Numbered from the stretch's first letter, positions 16,298 to 26,127 are shown. The stretch is DNA of 64,000 bases from Alphaproteobacteria bacterium (GCA_014382345.1 JACNJX010000039.1:1-64000); one strand, 5' to 3'. Numbers and translations are program-made. Notes: generated by a model not told the origin, from the sequence alone.

Positions 16298-19200
16298 ATG
16301 AAGCAGCCTCTGGAAACTCTTCCCTCGCGCCGGCGGATCGCCTCCTATTGGCTAACGGGTATTATTCTGTCCTTCACCTTTAGCGCCCTGCATGGCCACG
16401 AGTGGCGCGGTAGCGTGCAACTGCACACCTTGATGGAAGTCACCGCCACTTTGCTGGCGGCTTTCGTCGGGGCAATGGCGCTGGTGCGTCATTATTCCAA
16501 GAAAGACACCACCTTCCTGTTTATCGGCGCCGGGTTTCTGGGCACGGCATTCCTGGACGCCTACCACGGGATCGTGACACTGGAATACTTTCGGCCCTTT
16601 ATACCCTCGGACCTGCCTTCGCTGATCTCGTGGAGTTGGATCGCGTCGCGCCAGTTCCTGTCGGTCATGCTTTTTCTCAGCTGGTTCCTGTGGATGCGGT
16701 CTCAGAAACTGGGGCCTGAAAGCGCTATCTCGGAACGCACGGTCTATATCTTCACCGCCAGTTTCACCCTGCTCAGCTTCATTTTCTTTGCCTTTGTCCC
16801 TCTCCCCACCGCCTACTATCCCAATCTGGTTTTTCACAGGCCCGAAGAATTACTTCCGGCGCTGGTTTTCCTGATGGCTTTGGTCGGATACCTGAAAAAG
16901 GGCCGATGGCGGTATGACACCTTTGAACACTGGTTGGTGTTGTCCCTGATCGTCGGTTTTATCGGCCAGGCATTGTTTATTTCGCATTCCGGCCAATTAT
17001 TCGATTATGAATTCGATGTCGCCCATTTACTGAAAAAAGCCAGCTACGTTTGCGTATTGATCGGCCTGATGGTCAATATGTACACTACCTTTCATCAGGC
17101 AGAAGGCAGCGAGGCCGTGTTTAGGGGCGCCATTGAAAGCCTTCAGGAAAGTTTCGCCCTTTACGACAAAAACGACTGCTTGGTAATCTACAACGACGAA
17201 TTCGTGCGGCTGCACTGGGAAGTTCAGGACACGATTCGCCCCGGCATGCCGTTCGAAGAACTGATCCGGAACACCGTCAAACTCGGTCTCATTCCCGAGG
17301 CTGTTGGCCGGGAAGAAGACTTTATCCGGGAAAGAATAAAGCAGCATCTGACCCCCCAGGAAATGATCCTCCGGGAGAAGTCCGATGGAATCTGGTATCT
17401 GATAAACGAAGCCCACACCCCGGACGGCGGCATCGCTGTCACGCAAACCGACATTTCCGAACTGAAATTTGCCGAGCAGGCCCTCAGGGAAAGCGAGGCC
17501 CGGACCCGCGCCATTGTTGATAATGCCATTGACGGCATTATCACTATTGATGAACGAGGCACCGTTCAATCCATAAATCCGGCAGCGGAAACCATTTTCG
17601 GGTATTCCGAAAGCGAATTGCTCGGACAAAATGTCAGCATGCTGGCGGCGGAACCTTATCGCAGCGCCCACGACCGGTACCTAGCCAACTACCTGACTAC
17701 CAACGAACCAAAAATCATCGGTAGCGGCCGGGAAGTCGAAGGGGAACGGGCAAACGGAGAACGATTCCCCATGGACCTGGCCGTGAGCGAAGTGGTTTTG
17801 GATGACCAACGGGTGTTTGTCGGCATTGTCCGCGATATTACCGAGCGAAAGGAAATGGATCGCATCAAGGGGGAATTTATTTCAACCGTCAGCCACGAAC
17901 TGCGGACGCCTTTGACGTCCATCCGCGGTTCTCTCGGCCTGGCCTCCGGCGGTGCGGTCGGTAAGATTCCCGAAAAAGCAAAGGCCATGATCGATATGGC
18001 CTCACAAAATACCGAACGCCTGATCAATCTGGTCAACGATATTCTGGATATCGAAAAACTGGAATCCGGCTCCCTGGAATTTCAGTTTGACTCATTAGAT
18101 ATAGCGAGCCTGATTGACCGGGAAATTGTCGCCAATCAGGGGTTCGCCAATCAACATGGTGTGGAATTCATTGTTGCCAAATCCGAACCGGACCTCCTTG
18201 TGTGGGGAGACCGGGACCGATTGGCCCAGGTTCTTGCAAATCTTTTGTCGAATGCCGCCAAATTTTCTCCAACCGGGGAAAAGATCGAGATTACGGCTGT
18301 TCATCATAATGGGAACGTGCGGGTCTCCGTAGCCGACCGCGGCCCGGGTATCCCCGAGGAATTCCGGGAAAGCATTTTTTCAAAATTCACTCAGGTGGAT
18401 TCCTCCGACAACCGAAAAGTCGGTGGCACCGGACTGGGCCTGAACATTTCCAGGAACATCATTGAAAAACATGGCGGCGACATCGGTTATGAGCCAAATC
18501 AGGACCAGGGAACGGTCTTTTATTTCGATCTCCCAATACTGGAGGAAGCACCCAAACCAACCGCCGGCCTGCAACCTTCGGTTCGTGAGGGTGCCCGTAT
18601 CCTGATATGCGAAGACGACAAAGACATTGCCGGCTTGCTGTCCATAGTGCTGGAGCAGAACGGGTATCTGTCCGATATCGCCTATAACGCCGAACAGGCG
18701 GAAGCCCTTCTCCGTGAACATTCCTACGACGCCATGACCCTTGACCTGATCCTTCCCGGCAAGGGCGGCATTTCCCTGCTCCGATCCTTACGGGAGGATG
18801 ATCGAACAAGGGACCTGCCGGTCATTGTCATTTCGGTCGCTGCCGATGAACGCCGGGGGGAACTTCAAGCCGGTGAAGCCGTCGGCATTATCGACTGGCT
18901 GGAAAAACCGATCGATCAGGAACGGTTGCTGTCCGCCGTGTTCCGTTCCTTTTCCGAAAGCAAGAATAGGCCCCGGATTTTATATGTTGAAGACGACACG
19001 GACCTGGTCCGCGTGGTTACCCACCTGCTTGAGGATATCGCCGATGTCGTCACCGTCCCCACCGTTAAGGACGGAAAGGACAGGCTTTCCAACGATACCT
19101 TCGATATGGTCCTTATCGACATCGGGCTGCCGGACGGATCCGGTGCTGACCTTTTGGCATTTTTGAAAACGGACGGCGAAACATCGGTTCCCGCCATTAT

Positions 19201-19336
19201 ATTTTCCGGCCAGGATGTCGGATCGGATATCGCCGCTGAAGTGAATGCGGTTCTGGTTAAATCAAGGACCTCCAACGAACAATTGGTTCAAACCATCAAA
19301 CAGTGTATCCATTCCAAGCAGCCCCCCCCGGAGTAG
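16298..19336 (+). CDS. Hybrid sensor histidine kinase with MASE3 membrane sensor, PAS and two receiver domains
   Basis: The 1012-residue membrane protein has this order: a seven- to eight-helix MASE3-like sensor (residues about 15-265), a PAS-7-like domain (about 275-390), and a PAS domain (about 400-520, A-I-V-D-N-A-I-D-G-I-I). HisKA carries the phosphorylated histidine in T-V-S-H-E-L-R-T-P-L-T-S, and HATPase_c has N-L-L-S-N-A-A-K-F-S and G-T-G-L-G-L-N. Two receivers follow, with phospho-acceptor aspartates in L-D-L-I-L-P-G and L-I-D-I-G-L-P-D-G. It is likely a phosphorelay head. A PadR-like regulator follows on the same strand and an HPt and a receiver protein lie just beyond. The ligand sensed is unknown. 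Confidence 0.9.
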   Translation: MKQPLETLPSRRRIASYWLTGIILSFTFSALHGHEWRGSVQLHTLMEVTATLLAAFVGAMALVRHYSKKDTTFLFIGAGFLGTAFLDAYHGIVTLEYFRPFIPSDLPSLISWSWIASRQFLSVMLFLSWFLWMRSQKLGPESAISERTVYIFTASFTLLSFIFFAFVPLPTAYYPNLVFHRPEELLPALVFLMALVGYLKKGRWRYDTFEHWLVLSLIVGFIGQALFISHSGQLFDYEFDVAHLLKKASYVCVLIGLMVNMYTTFHQAEGSEAVFRGAIESLQESFALYDKNDCLVIYNDEFVRLHWEVQDTIRPGMPFEELIRNTVKLGLIPEAVGREEDFIRERIKQHLTPQEMILREKSDGIWYLINEAHTPDGGIAVTQTDISELKFAEQALRESEARTRAIVDNAIDGIITIDERGTVQSINPAAETIFGYSESELLGQNVSMLAAEPYRSAHDRYLANYLTTNEPKIIGSGREVEGERANGERFPMDLAVSEVVLDDQRVFVGIVRDITERKEMDRIKGEFISTVSHELRTPLTSIRGSLGLASGGAVGKIPEKAKAMIDMASQNTERLINLVNDILDIEKLESGSLEFQFDSLDIASLIDREIVANQGFANQHGVEFIVAKSEPDLLVWGDRDRLAQVLANLLSNAAKFSPTGEKIEITAVHHNGNVRVSVADRGPGIPEEFRESIFSKFTQVDSSDNRKVGGTGLGLNISRNIIEKHGGDIGYEPNQDQGTVFYFDLPILEEAPKPTAGLQPSVREGARILICEDDKDIAGLLSIVLEQNGYLSDIAYNAEQAEALLREHSYDAMTLDLILPGKGGISLLRSLREDDRTRDLPVIVISVAADERRGELQAGEAVGIIDWLEKPIDQERLLSAVFRSFSESKNRPRILYVEDDTDLVRVVTHLLEDIADVVTVPTVKDGKDRLSNDTFDMVLIDIGLPDGSGADLLAFLKTDGETSVPAIIFSGQDVGSDIAAEVNAVLVKSRTSNEQLVQTIKQCIHSKQPPPE

Positions 19337-19389
19337 ACGCCGCCATGGCCGGGCGGTAGTATGGCACTGAAAAGGAACGAATTTTTCCG

Positions 19390-19932
19390 ATGTATGCGGA
19401 CAACACCCTGACACCAAAAGAGGCCGTCCGGCTTTGCGCGCTTGGAACCCTTGCATCCGGGCCGATCCGTTACAGCGCCTTGGCGAATGCGATCCGCCAC
19501 TTCATTAGTCACATTACCGGTCCGTCCCTGGAGGTCATGGGGACGTCCCTGGAATTGCTGAAATACGAAGGGCTGGTTTCGGCCGTTGACGGGATCGGCA
19601 TGGAGGATGATGCCGTTTTGGGCATCACCGAAGATGGCGAGGCCGAACTGCACAGCCTTCTGACCGCCAATGTCCGCTCCCAGGCCAGCGAAATGAACAA
19701 GCTGATCGTGGCCTTAAAATTTCGCTTCCTGCATCTTTTGAGCCGGGATGAACAACTAACGCAGACCGAAATCCTGATCGAAGCCCAGGAAACGGAACTG
19801 GCCCGCCTTGAAGAACTGCACCGGCGCCATACCGATGATGAAGGCCATCTGGTGGCCTGGCTCGATCATGATATCGAAGGGCTATTGGCGCACCTGGAAT
19901 GGTTGCGGAATTTCCGGGATTCTCTGAACTGA
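19390..19932 (+). CDS. PadR-like winged-helix regulator
   Basis: The 180-residue protein has an N-terminal winged helix (residues about 10-95; the wing and following helix read V-L-G-I-T-E-D-G-E-A-E-L-H-S-L-L). A C-terminal helical, E/L-rich coiled-coil dimerisation region follows (about 100-180), as in PadR proteins of the 'virulence activator alpha' subtype. It would bind DNA as a dimer. It lies 53 bases after the hybrid kinase gene on the same strand, so the two may be cotranscribed. Its effector and targets are unknown, and the family assignment is moderate because the N-terminal helix is divergent. Confidence 0.6.
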   Translation: MYADNTLTPKEAVRLCALGTLASGPIRYSALANAIRHFISHITGPSLEVMGTSLELLKYEGLVSAVDGIGMEDDAVLGITEDGEAELHSLLTANVRSQASEMNKLIVALKFRFLHLLSRDEQLTQTEILIEAQETELARLEELHRRHTDDEGHLVAWLDHDIEGLLAHLEWLRNFRDSLN

Positions 19933-19940
19933 TCGGGCAT

Positions 19941-19959
19941 AAAAAAACGGCTTTCGCCG
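19941..19959 (-). terminator. Short hairpin with T-run, minus strand
   Basis: Read on the minus strand, CGGC-GAAA-GCCG is followed at once by seven T residues. The stem has only four pairs but a stable GNRA-type loop. It lies about 45 bases past the stop of the HPt gene and also just past the stop of the convergent PadR-like gene. Confidence 0.5.
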
Positions 19960-20004
19960 CCCAATAAACCCAAAAACCCTTCGTCAAAACCCTTTATCGG
20001 CCCA

Positions 20005-20490
20005 TCACGAAATCAGCTTGTCACAAACCTTTTGCAGACCGGCGAGCATTTGTTCGCCCTGCTTTCCGCCGTTGCCTTGGATGTCTTCGGCAATAACCAG
20101 TTTCATGGAATCGACGTGCAGCTTGATGGCTTCGATTTCCCCGGGACCGGATTTTTTGGATTTTTCTATAAAACGGCATAATTCATTGCCAATGGCGGTC
20201 ATCATGTCATAGCCGAAACTTCCGCCCTGGCCTTTGATGTCATGGGCAACCTGAAAAACCGCCTGCATTTCCTCCCGACCGTCGCCGCTGGCACTTGCCA
20301 GGGCGTTATAAGCCGCTTCGATTTTCTTGAGATCCTCGACAACCCATTCAAGATAACTGTCCGTCATCCCCGCGATCACCTGTTCGGCGCGCTCCAGGGC
20401 CTCAAGGTCAACCGCACCGGGACCGCCGGTTCCGACCTTTTGCTTCAGGGCATTGGGTGGATTGATAATTTCAAGCTTTTCGTCGGACAT
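20005..20490 (-). CDS. HPt (histidine phosphotransfer) domain protein
   Basis: The 161-residue cytoplasmic protein is a single HPt domain. A helical bundle is centred on the phosphorylated histidine in Q-V-A-H-D-I-K-G-Q-G-G-S-F-G-Y (histidine near residue 84), preceded by a helical region and followed by a C-terminal helix. It would shuttle phosphate between a receiver of the hybrid kinase and a response regulator. It sits between that kinase and a receiver-only protein, which suggests a local phosphorelay, although the genes are on opposite strands. A short terminator follows. Confidence 0.82.
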   Translation of the reverse strand: MSDEKLEIINPPNALKQKVGTGGPGAVDLEALERAEQVIAGMTDSYLEWVVEDLKKIEAAYNALASASGDGREEMQAVFQVAHDIKGQGGSFGYDMMTAIGNELCRFIEKSKKSGPGEIEAIKLHVDSMKLVIAEDIQGNGGKQGEQMLAGLQKVCDKLIS

Positions 20491-20552
20491 GTGAATTTCT
20501 ACAGTTTTTTTCAGGGGATTCTGAATCTATAGGGAAAACCGGCATTCTGGCA

Positions 20553-20590
20553 AGGTGAAAGCCGCCTGGGCAGGAGCCGCCCGTTCACCT
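20553..20590. other. Imperfect inverted repeat between receiver and HPt genes
   Basis: AGGTGAA at 20553-20559 pairs perfectly with TTCACCT at 20584-20590, and GGGC and GCCC can pair inside. No T-run follows on either strand, so it is not a standard terminator. It could be an operator or an mRNA structure upstream of the HPt gene, or chance. Confidence 0.25.
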
Positions 20591-20621
20591 GTTTTGCAAG
20601 GGTTGGGCCGGTATCCTGTTA

Positions 20622-21113
20622 TCAGGCATTTCTCCGGCGTTCCGGACCTTTGAATTTCGGATCCTGCCGGCGCCGCCGGTCGGGGCCAAAGTAATCGGAA
20701 CTGCGCACGAATACCCGTGGTGTTTCGATAATGTTATGAATTTTCGAATACAGCTTTTCGGGTGATACCGGTTTGCTCATGAATTCGTGGATGCCGGCGT
20801 CACGGGCTTTTTGCACGGCGGTTATCTCGGCATGTCCGGTCAGCATGATGATCGGCAGGTAGCAATTGGGTGAATCGGCATTGTTGCGCACCATGCGAGT
20901 AAATTCGATCCCGTCCAGGGGCTGCATCACAAGGTCGCAAATGGCGATATCGGCCTGGAAATTTCCAAGCATAGCAAATCCCGGATCGGCCCCGGAAACC
21001 GTCTCAATGTCCTTGACGCCCAGCGAACTCAAAATGGTGCGGAGAAGCTGGCGCATGTTTGCATCGTCATCGACGACAAGAAACTTGATGTTTTGAATGT
21101 CGAAACCCGCCAT
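20622..21113 (-). CDS. Single-domain response regulator with basic GPxRRR tail
   Basis: Residues about 8-130 form a receiver domain: acidic pocket V-V-D-D-D-A-N, phospho-acceptor aspartate in I-C-D-L-V-M-Q-P-L-D-G, T in M-L-T-G-H-A and lysine in F-M-S-K-P-V-S. There is no output domain. The C-terminus carries two related basic motifs, F-G-P-D-R-R-R-R and G-P-E-R-R-R, within 20 residues. I chose the ATG at 21113 (M-A-G-F-D-I-Q) because GGGG lies nine bases upstream and the domain starts here; in-frame starts at 21131 and 21161 would add up to 16 residues. It likely receives phosphate from the neighbouring HPt protein. Confidence 0.82.
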   Translation of the reverse strand: MAGFDIQNIKFLVVDDDANMRQLLRTILSSLGVKDIETVSGADPGFAMLGNFQADIAICDLVMQPLDGIEFTRMVRNNADSPNCYLPIIMLTGHAEITAVQKARDAGIHEFMSKPVSPEKLYSKIHNIIETPRVFVRSSDYFGPDRRRRQDPKFKGPERRRNA

Positions 21114-21197
21114 TGGCGGTAACCCCTGCATTTTCGCTTTCCGGTATTCGGAAAGCACCAATTCCCGACTATTTTTTTAGCAAACAAATCCCGACTG

Positions 21198-21635
21198 TTA
21201 AAGGAGTCCAAGTCCCTTTAATTCAACGGCTAATTCGGCCGGCATATCTTCGCCACCCTCCGGGGTTTCGGGTGCATCAGGGGGAACGTCTTCGACGGCA
21301 AAATAGCGCCAGCCTTGAAAAGCCCGGAAGCTTCTGACTTCCGTCCGGATCAACCCTGGCTTAAGGACAATGGAGCAGGACATCCGCCCTTCCTTACCCT
21401 CAACCTGGCGAAGATCGATGATCGGCTGGCGGGCCCGGATAAACCGTTTAATAACCCAGTAAATGGACCCGCCCTTCAGAACATCTGCGGCGCGGCGCGG
21501 CATGTTGCGGGTAACATGCATCAATTCCAGAGGCCGCCCCTGGCGTTCCGCATCGGCCAGCCGCCCTGCCTGTATGCGTTCCAGGTGAGGAACGTCCTCG
21601 ACACCTACGGACATTTTTATCAGATGCACGGTCAT
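21198..21635 (-). CDS. DUF1489 family protein
   Basis: The 145-residue protein begins [12 protein letters not shown], the usual opening of the alphaproteobacterial DUF1489 family, and contains [16 protein letters not shown] and G-W-R-Y-F. No function is established for the family. Its ATG overlaps the stop of the HMG-CoA lyase gene (ATGA), so it is translationally coupled to the leucine-degradation operon, though this may only be positional. Confidence 0.75.
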   Translation of the reverse strand: MTVHLIKMSVGVEDVPHLERIQAGRLADAERQGRPLELMHVTRNMPRRAADVLKGGSIYWVIKRFIRARQPIIDLRQVEGKEGRMSCSIVLKPGLIRTEVRSFRAFQGWRYFAVEDVPPDAPETPEGGEDMPAELAVELKGLGLL

Positions 21636-22555
21636 TCGGCTGTCGTCCCCGTCATCGCCAATGAAACCCGTGACGCCACGGGCCGTTCCAATTGTTCACA
21701 AATAAATCGTCCCGCTTTGGCCAGGGCGCCGAGGTCGACACCGGTCCCGATGCCAAGCCCTTGCAACATGTAAAGCACATCTTCCGACGCCACGTTTCCC
21801 GTCGCGCCATCGGCATAGGGACACCCGCCAAGCCCGGCGACGGAACTGTCGATCACCGCGATCCCTTTTTGCAGGACGGCCAGGATATTGGCCAGGGCCT
21901 GGCCATAGGTATCGTGAAAATGCGCCGCCAGGTTTTCCACCGGCACCACTTCGGAAACCGCCTCGATCATGGCCAGCGCCGCTCCCGGCGTCCCGGTGCC
22001 GATCGTATCGCCGAGGGAAATCTCATGGCACCCCATTTGCCATAATCGTTTGGCAACGGAAGCAACAGCTTCGGGTGGCACATCTCCTTCATAGGGGCAG
22101 CCGAGAACACAGGAAATATAGCCACGCACCGGAAGGGCCGTTTCCTTCGCCGCGTTGCAGATTGGATGAAAACGCTCGAAACTTTGCTCGATGGAGCAAT
22201 TCAGGTTCTTTTGCGAAAAGGTTTCGGTGGCGGCGGCGAACACCGCGACTTCGTCGGCCCGGGCGGTCCGGGCGGCCTCTAAGCCCTGTATGTTGGGCGT
22301 CAAAACCGTATAGCGGACGCCGTCTTTGCGGTTGATCCCGGCCAGAACATCCGCCGTATCGGCCATTTGCGGCACCCGCTTGGGCGATACGAAGCTGCCG
22401 GCTTCGATGCACGTCAAACCGGCACCGGCCAGACGGTCGATCAGCTCGATCTTAACGCCCGTGGGGACATCACCCGGCTCGTTCTGCAAGCCGTCGCGGG
22501 GGCCGACCTCGACCATGGTTACGTGTGTGGGAAGCTGCATGATTTCCGGGTCCAT
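21632..22555 (-). CDS. mvaB: Hydroxymethylglutaryl-CoA lyase
   Basis: HMG-CoA lyase splits HMG-CoA into acetyl-CoA and acetoacetate, the last step of leucine degradation. Seen are the N-terminal [12 protein letters not shown] with the catalytic arginine and aspartate, and the metal-binding A-H-F-H-D-T-Y-G. The catalytic cysteine is in [14 protein letters not shown] near residue 267. The 307-residue length is typical. ATG at 22555 and an in-frame ATG at 22540 are both possible. It follows the hydratase gene by about 80 bases and is coupled to the DUF1489 gene. Also called liuE in leucine-utilisation clusters. Confidence 0.92.
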   Translation of the reverse strand: MDPEIMQLPTHVTMVEVGPRDGLQNEPGDVPTGVKIELIDRLAGAGLTCIEAGSFVSPKRVPQMADTADVLAGINRKDGVRYTVLTPNIQGLEAARTARADEVAVFAAATETFSQKNLNCSIEQSFERFHPICNAAKETALPVRGYISCVLGCPYEGDVPPEAVASVAKRLWQMGCHEISLGDTIGTGTPGAALAMIEAVSEVVPVENLAAHFHDTYGQALANILAVLQKGIAVIDSSVAGLGGCPYADGATGNVASEDVLYMLQGLGIGTGVDLGALAKAGRFICEQLERPVASRVSLAMTGTTAE

Positions 22556-22635
22556 CAGGAAGGTTGAACGTCCCTAAGACTAGTCCGCCACGGGGCCTGC
22601 GGAAATAGGAACATCTGCATCCGAAAACCAGGATA

Positions 22636-23424
22636 TCAGGACACGTCCCAGCCGGGTTTCCGTTTTTCGAGAAACGCCGCCAGCCCCTCCAGACCCTCTT
22701 CGGATACTCGAATGCGGGCAATGCGCGAAGCGGTATCGGCAATCAGGTCCTCATTAATGGGGTGGCGGGCGACCATGGTAATCATGGCTTTGGCTTCCGC
22801 AACCGCTTGGGGGCCGTTGGCCGTAATGGCGTTAATCAGATCATCGATCTCAGCATCCAGACCGTCGGGCGCAACGATGCAATGCACAAGGCCGATGCGA
22901 TGCGCTTCGCTGGCGTCGAAGCGTTCTGCGGTAAGGGCATAGCGCCGGGCCTGGCGTTCGCCGATAACGGCTACCACATAGGGCGAAATGACGGCGGGGA
23001 TCAGCCCCAGTTTGACTTCGGAGATGGAAAACCGGGCCGCCTCTGTGGCGATGGCGATATCGCAGCACGCGATCAGCCCGACGCCGCCGCCGAAGGCCGC
23101 GCCCTGGACGCGGGCGATGGTCGGTTTGCTGAGACCGTTCAGAACCCGCATAAGCTCCGCCATGGCCTGGGCGTCGGCCAGGTTCTCGGCCTCGGAATAC
23201 TCCGCCATACGCTGCATCCATTTCAGGTCAGCGCCGGCGGAGAAACTCTTGCCTGCCGCCGCCAGAACAACGGCGCGGACATCCGGGTTGCCGTCGAGAA
23301 ATTTCAGTTCGTCCGTCAGGCGGGCGATCAGCGTGTCGTCGAAGGCGTTGTGCACGTCCGGCCGGTTCAGGGTCACCGTCGCCCGGCCTTGGGAAAATTC
23401 GCTCAGGATGATGTCGTCGCTCAT
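22636..23424 (-). CDS. liuC: Enoyl-CoA hydratase family, probable methylglutaconyl-CoA hydratase
   Basis: This crotonase-fold enzyme (262 residues) has the oxyanion-hole segments F-S-A-G-A-D-L-K-W-M and G-A-A-F-G-G-G-V-G-L and the downstream E-V-K-L-G-L-I-P-A. Position between mccB and HMG-CoA lyase, with all genes on one strand, indicates that it hydrates 3-methylglutaconyl-CoA to HMG-CoA. The fold alone would not settle the substrate. A G-rich ribosome-binding site (GAGAGGGGG) precedes the ATG at 23424. Confidence 0.88.
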   Translation of the reverse strand: MSDDIILSEFSQGRATVTLNRPDVHNAFDDTLIARLTDELKFLDGNPDVRAVVLAAAGKSFSAGADLKWMQRMAEYSEAENLADAQAMAELMRVLNGLSKPTIARVQGAAFGGGVGLIACCDIAIATEAARFSISEVKLGLIPAVISPYVVAVIGERQARRYALTAERFDASEAHRIGLVHCIVAPDGLDAEIDDLINAITANGPQAVAEAKAMITMVARHPINEDLIADTASRIARIRVSEEGLEGLAAFLEKRKPGWDVS

Positions 23425-23445
23425 GTTCAGCCCCCTCTCCCGGCC

Positions 23446-25053
23446 CTACATCCTGAAAACGCCGAAGGTGGTTTTCTCGACCGGCGCGTTCAAGGCTGCC
23501 GACAGGCCAAGGCCCAGGACCTCGCGCGTATCTTCCGGCGCGATAATGCCATCGTCCCACAGCCGGGCGCTGGCGTAAAAGGGATGCCCCTGCGCCTCGT
23601 ACTGCTCCAGGATCGGCTGCTTGAAGGCCTGTTCGTCGTCTTCGGACCAGGTTTCCCCGTGCGCCTCCATGGCGTCGCGCTTGACGGTGGCCAAAACCCC
23701 CGCCGCCTGCTGTCCGCCCATGACGGAAATCCGGGCATTGGGCCACATCCACAAAAAGCGCGGGTCATAGGCCCGCCCGCACATGGAATAATTTCCGGCC
23801 CCAAAGCTGCCGCCAATAATAACGGTCAGTTTTGGCACGCGGGCGCAGGCCACGGCGTTGACCATTTTCGCGCCGTCCTTGGCGATGCCGCCGGCTTCGG
23901 CCTGACGGCCGACCATGAAGCCGGAAATGTTCTGCAAAAACACCAGGGGAATGCCACGCTGGCTGCACAGTTCGATGAAATGGGTCGCCTTCAACGCCGA
24001 CTCGGAAAACAGGATGCCGTTGTTGGCGATGATGCCGACGGGAACCCCGTAAATTCGGGAAAAGCAGCAAACGATGGTCTCACCGTAGCGGCGCTTGAAT
24101 TCATCGAACTCGGAACCGTCGACGATGCGGGCGATGATTTCCCGGACATCAAAGGGCATGCGCCGGTCGGCGGGAATGATGCCGTAAAGCTCGTCCGCGT
24201 CGTAGACGGGATCGACGGAGTCCCGCACGTCCATGCCAACGGGATTACTCCGATTCAGGTGGTCGACAGCGCGCCGGGCCAATTCCAGGGCATGGGCATC
24301 GTCTTCGGCGACATGATCGGCGACGCCTGAAATGCGCGAATGCACGTCCGCCCCGCCCAATTCTTCGGCCGTAACTTCTTCTCCCGTCGCCGCCTTGACC
24401 AGCGGCGGGCCGCCGAGAAAGATCGTGCCCTGGTTCCGAACGATGATGCTTTCGTCGGACATCGCCGGAATATAGGCCCCGCCCGCCGTGCACGACCCCA
24501 TGACGACGCTGACCTGCGGTATGCCCTCGCTCGACATGCGGGCCTGGTTGTAGAAGATGCGCCCGAAATGATCGCGGTCTGGAAAGACCTCATCCTGGGC
24601 CGGAAGGAAGGCGCCGCCGGAATCCACCAGGTAAATACATGGCAGGTGATTCTCCCGGGCGATGTCCTGGGCGCGCAGGTGCTTCTTGACGGTGATCGGA
24701 TAGTAGGTGCCGCCCTTGACCGTGGCGTCGTTGGCGATAATCACAACCTGGGTGCCGTTGACGCGGCCAAGACCGGTGATGATGCCGCCGGCGGGCACGG
24801 TATCGTCATAAAGTTCAAAACCGGCGAGGGCGGAGAATTCGAGAAACCGCGTGCCGGAGTCGATCAGCGTGGCGATGCGCTCGCGCGGCGGCATCTTGCC
24901 GCGCTCAAGGTGCTTTTTGCGCGCCTTCTCGCCGCCGCCTTCCTCAATGCCCGCCAACACGCGGCGAAAGTCGTCGACCGCATCCTGCATGGCCGTCCGG
25001 TTAGCGGCAAAGGCATTGGAGGCCTTGTCTATGGTGCTGTCGAATACGGTCAT
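23446..25053 (-). CDS. mccB: Methylcrotonoyl-CoA carboxylase beta (carboxyltransferase) subunit
   Basis: The 535-residue carboxyltransferase has the two crotonase-like halves and [15 protein letters not shown], a signature that separates MCC beta from PCC beta (which has P-C-A-G-G-A-V-Y). It transfers CO2 from carboxybiotin to 3-methylcrotonyl-CoA in leucine breakdown. MCC normally works with a biotin-carboxylase alpha subunit (mccA/liuD); none is present in this cluster. It is followed 21 bases later by the hydratase and preceded 10 bases earlier by the rhodanese gene, so it sits inside the operon. Confidence 0.93.
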   Translation of the reverse strand: MTVFDSTIDKASNAFAANRTAMQDAVDDFRRVLAGIEEGGGEKARKKHLERGKMPPRERIATLIDSGTRFLEFSALAGFELYDDTVPAGGIITGLGRVNGTQVVIIANDATVKGGTYYPITVKKHLRAQDIARENHLPCIYLVDSGGAFLPAQDEVFPDRDHFGRIFYNQARMSSEGIPQVSVVMGSCTAGGAYIPAMSDESIIVRNQGTIFLGGPPLVKAATGEEVTAEELGGADVHSRISGVADHVAEDDAHALELARRAVDHLNRSNPVGMDVRDSVDPVYDADELYGIIPADRRMPFDVREIIARIVDGSEFDEFKRRYGETIVCCFSRIYGVPVGIIANNGILFSESALKATHFIELCSQRGIPLVFLQNISGFMVGRQAEAGGIAKDGAKMVNAVACARVPKLTVIIGGSFGAGNYSMCGRAYDPRFLWMWPNARISVMGGQQAAGVLATVKRDAMEAHGETWSEDDEQAFKQPILEQYEAQGHPFYASARLWDDGIIAPEDTREVLGLGLSAALNAPVEKTTFGVFRM

Positions 25054-25063
25054 GATGGAATGC

Positions 25064-25489
25064 TCAGGAGTCTTCTCCGGTATTTTTCTTTTTCCGGGCT
25101 TCCCTTTTGATGACCGGGGCGCCGACTTCCTTCCAGGCGGAAAAGCCGCCCTGGATATGACAGACGTTCTCCAGTCCCATGTCCTGGACCGCCTTGGTCG
25201 CCAGCGCCGAACGCCAGCCTGAGCGGCAATAAAAAACGAAGGTCTTGCCGGATGAAAAAATTTCCTTGTGGTATGGGCTGTCGGGACAGACCCAGAATTC
25301 GATCATGCCGCGCGGCGCATGAAAGGCTTCCGGCACCATGCCTTCGTGTTCCAGCTCGCGCACGTCACGCAGATCGACGAACACATGATCGTCGCTTTCA
25401 AGCAACTCGGCGGCTTCCAGCACGGCCAGGGTGCGGATGTCGTTTTCGGCATCCATAACCAGTTGCTTGACGGTTTTTTTTACAGCCAT
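25064..25489 (-). CDS. Single-domain rhodanese-like protein
   Basis: The 141-residue cytoplasmic protein has one rhodanese domain with the active-site loop [10 protein letters not shown] and an upstream V-F-V-D-L-R-D. It has no signal peptide. The ATG at 25489 is preceded by GAAGGA. It is inserted in the leucine-catabolism operon between the isomerase-like gene and mccB; why a persulfide carrier belongs there is not clear. It carries extra K/R residues at both ends. Confidence 0.82.
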   Translation of the reverse strand: MAVKKTVKQLVMDAENDIRTLAVLEAAELLESDDHVFVDLRDVRELEHEGMVPEAFHAPRGMIEFWVCPDSPYHKEIFSSGKTFVFYCRSGWRSALATKAVQDMGLENVCHIQGGFSAWKEVGAPVIKREARKKKNTGEDS

Positions 25490-25513
25490 ATTTTTTTCCT
25501 TCTTATGTCCTTA

Positions 25514-26116
25514 TTACCAGCCGCCGGACTTGAGCCAGCGTTTGACCATCCACAGGCGGTCGGCACCCCAGAACCCCTCTCCATCGACGATAATAAAGGG
25601 CGAACCGAACACCCCGGCGTCGAGGGCTTTCTGCGTTTCATCCTTCAGGCGCTGCTTATTGACAGGATCCTGAACGGCGGCCAGCAGTGCATCGCGCTCA
25701 ATACCCAACGGTTCCGCAATATCGGCAATGGTTTCGGCATCGCTGATGTCCCGGCCTTGTCCGAAATAGGTGTCATAGGCGGCCATAGCCAGACGCTTGG
25801 CCAGCGCGGGGTCATCGTCGGTCAGCCAGTAAAAGGCCCGGGATGCCGCAAGCGTTGCAATGGGAAAATTCTCCGGCATGGTCCAGGGGACGTCCATGAA
25901 CCGGGCTAGCCGCTCCCAGTCGTGGCGGCAGTAATCGCCCTTGATCTCGATGTCCGCCAGCGGTTTCGAGCCGGTGATCTTCATCGCCGCGCCCAGCATG
26001 ATCGGATACCACGACACCTCGCGCCCGAAGCCTGACGCCAGATCGTCGATCTTCAACACCGCGAAATAGCCGTAAGGCGACGATAAATCGAAATAGAACC
26101 GGATCGGGTCACTCAT
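25514..26116 (-). CDS. 2-hydroxychromene-2-carboxylate isomerase-like / DsbA-family oxidoreductase
   Basis: The 200-residue protein belongs to the kappa-GST/DsbA thioredoxin superfamily. Its N-terminal F-Y-F-D-L-S-S-P-Y-G-Y-F-A (about residues 6-18) replaces the CxxC with S-P-Y, as in NahD isomerases. Naphthalene isomerase itself is unlikely here. In many Alphaproteobacteria such genes sit in acyl-CoA clusters with unknown substrate, perhaps glutathione-dependent. The ATG at 26116 has GAGG nine bases upstream; an earlier TTG at 26131 would overlap the neighbouring thiolase gene. Confidence 0.7.
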   Translation of the reverse strand: MSDPIRFYFDLSSPYGYFAVLKIDDLASGFGREVSWYPIMLGAAMKITGSKPLADIEIKGDYCRHDWERLARFMDVPWTMPENFPIATLAASRAFYWLTDDDPALAKRLAMAAYDTYFGQGRDISDAETIADIAEPLGIERDALLAAVQDPVNKQRLKDETQKALDAGVFGSPFIIVDGEGFWGADRLWMVKRWLKSGGW

Positions 26117-26127
26117 GGCCGAATTCC

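Noticed and set aside
20553-20590. Inverted repeat before the HPt gene as a terminator of the receiver gene
   Set aside because: No T-run on either strand, so only noted as a structure.
22762-24330. Long open frame on the plus strand opposite the leucine-degradation genes
   Set aside because: It mirrors liuC and mccB, has no domain signature and no ribosome-binding site; high G+C creates such frames. The same holds for long frames opposite hemA and pccA.
25514-26116. Naphthalene-type NahD function
   Set aside because: The fold fits, but no aromatic-ring degradation genes lie nearby; context is acyl-CoA catabolism, so only the family name is used.
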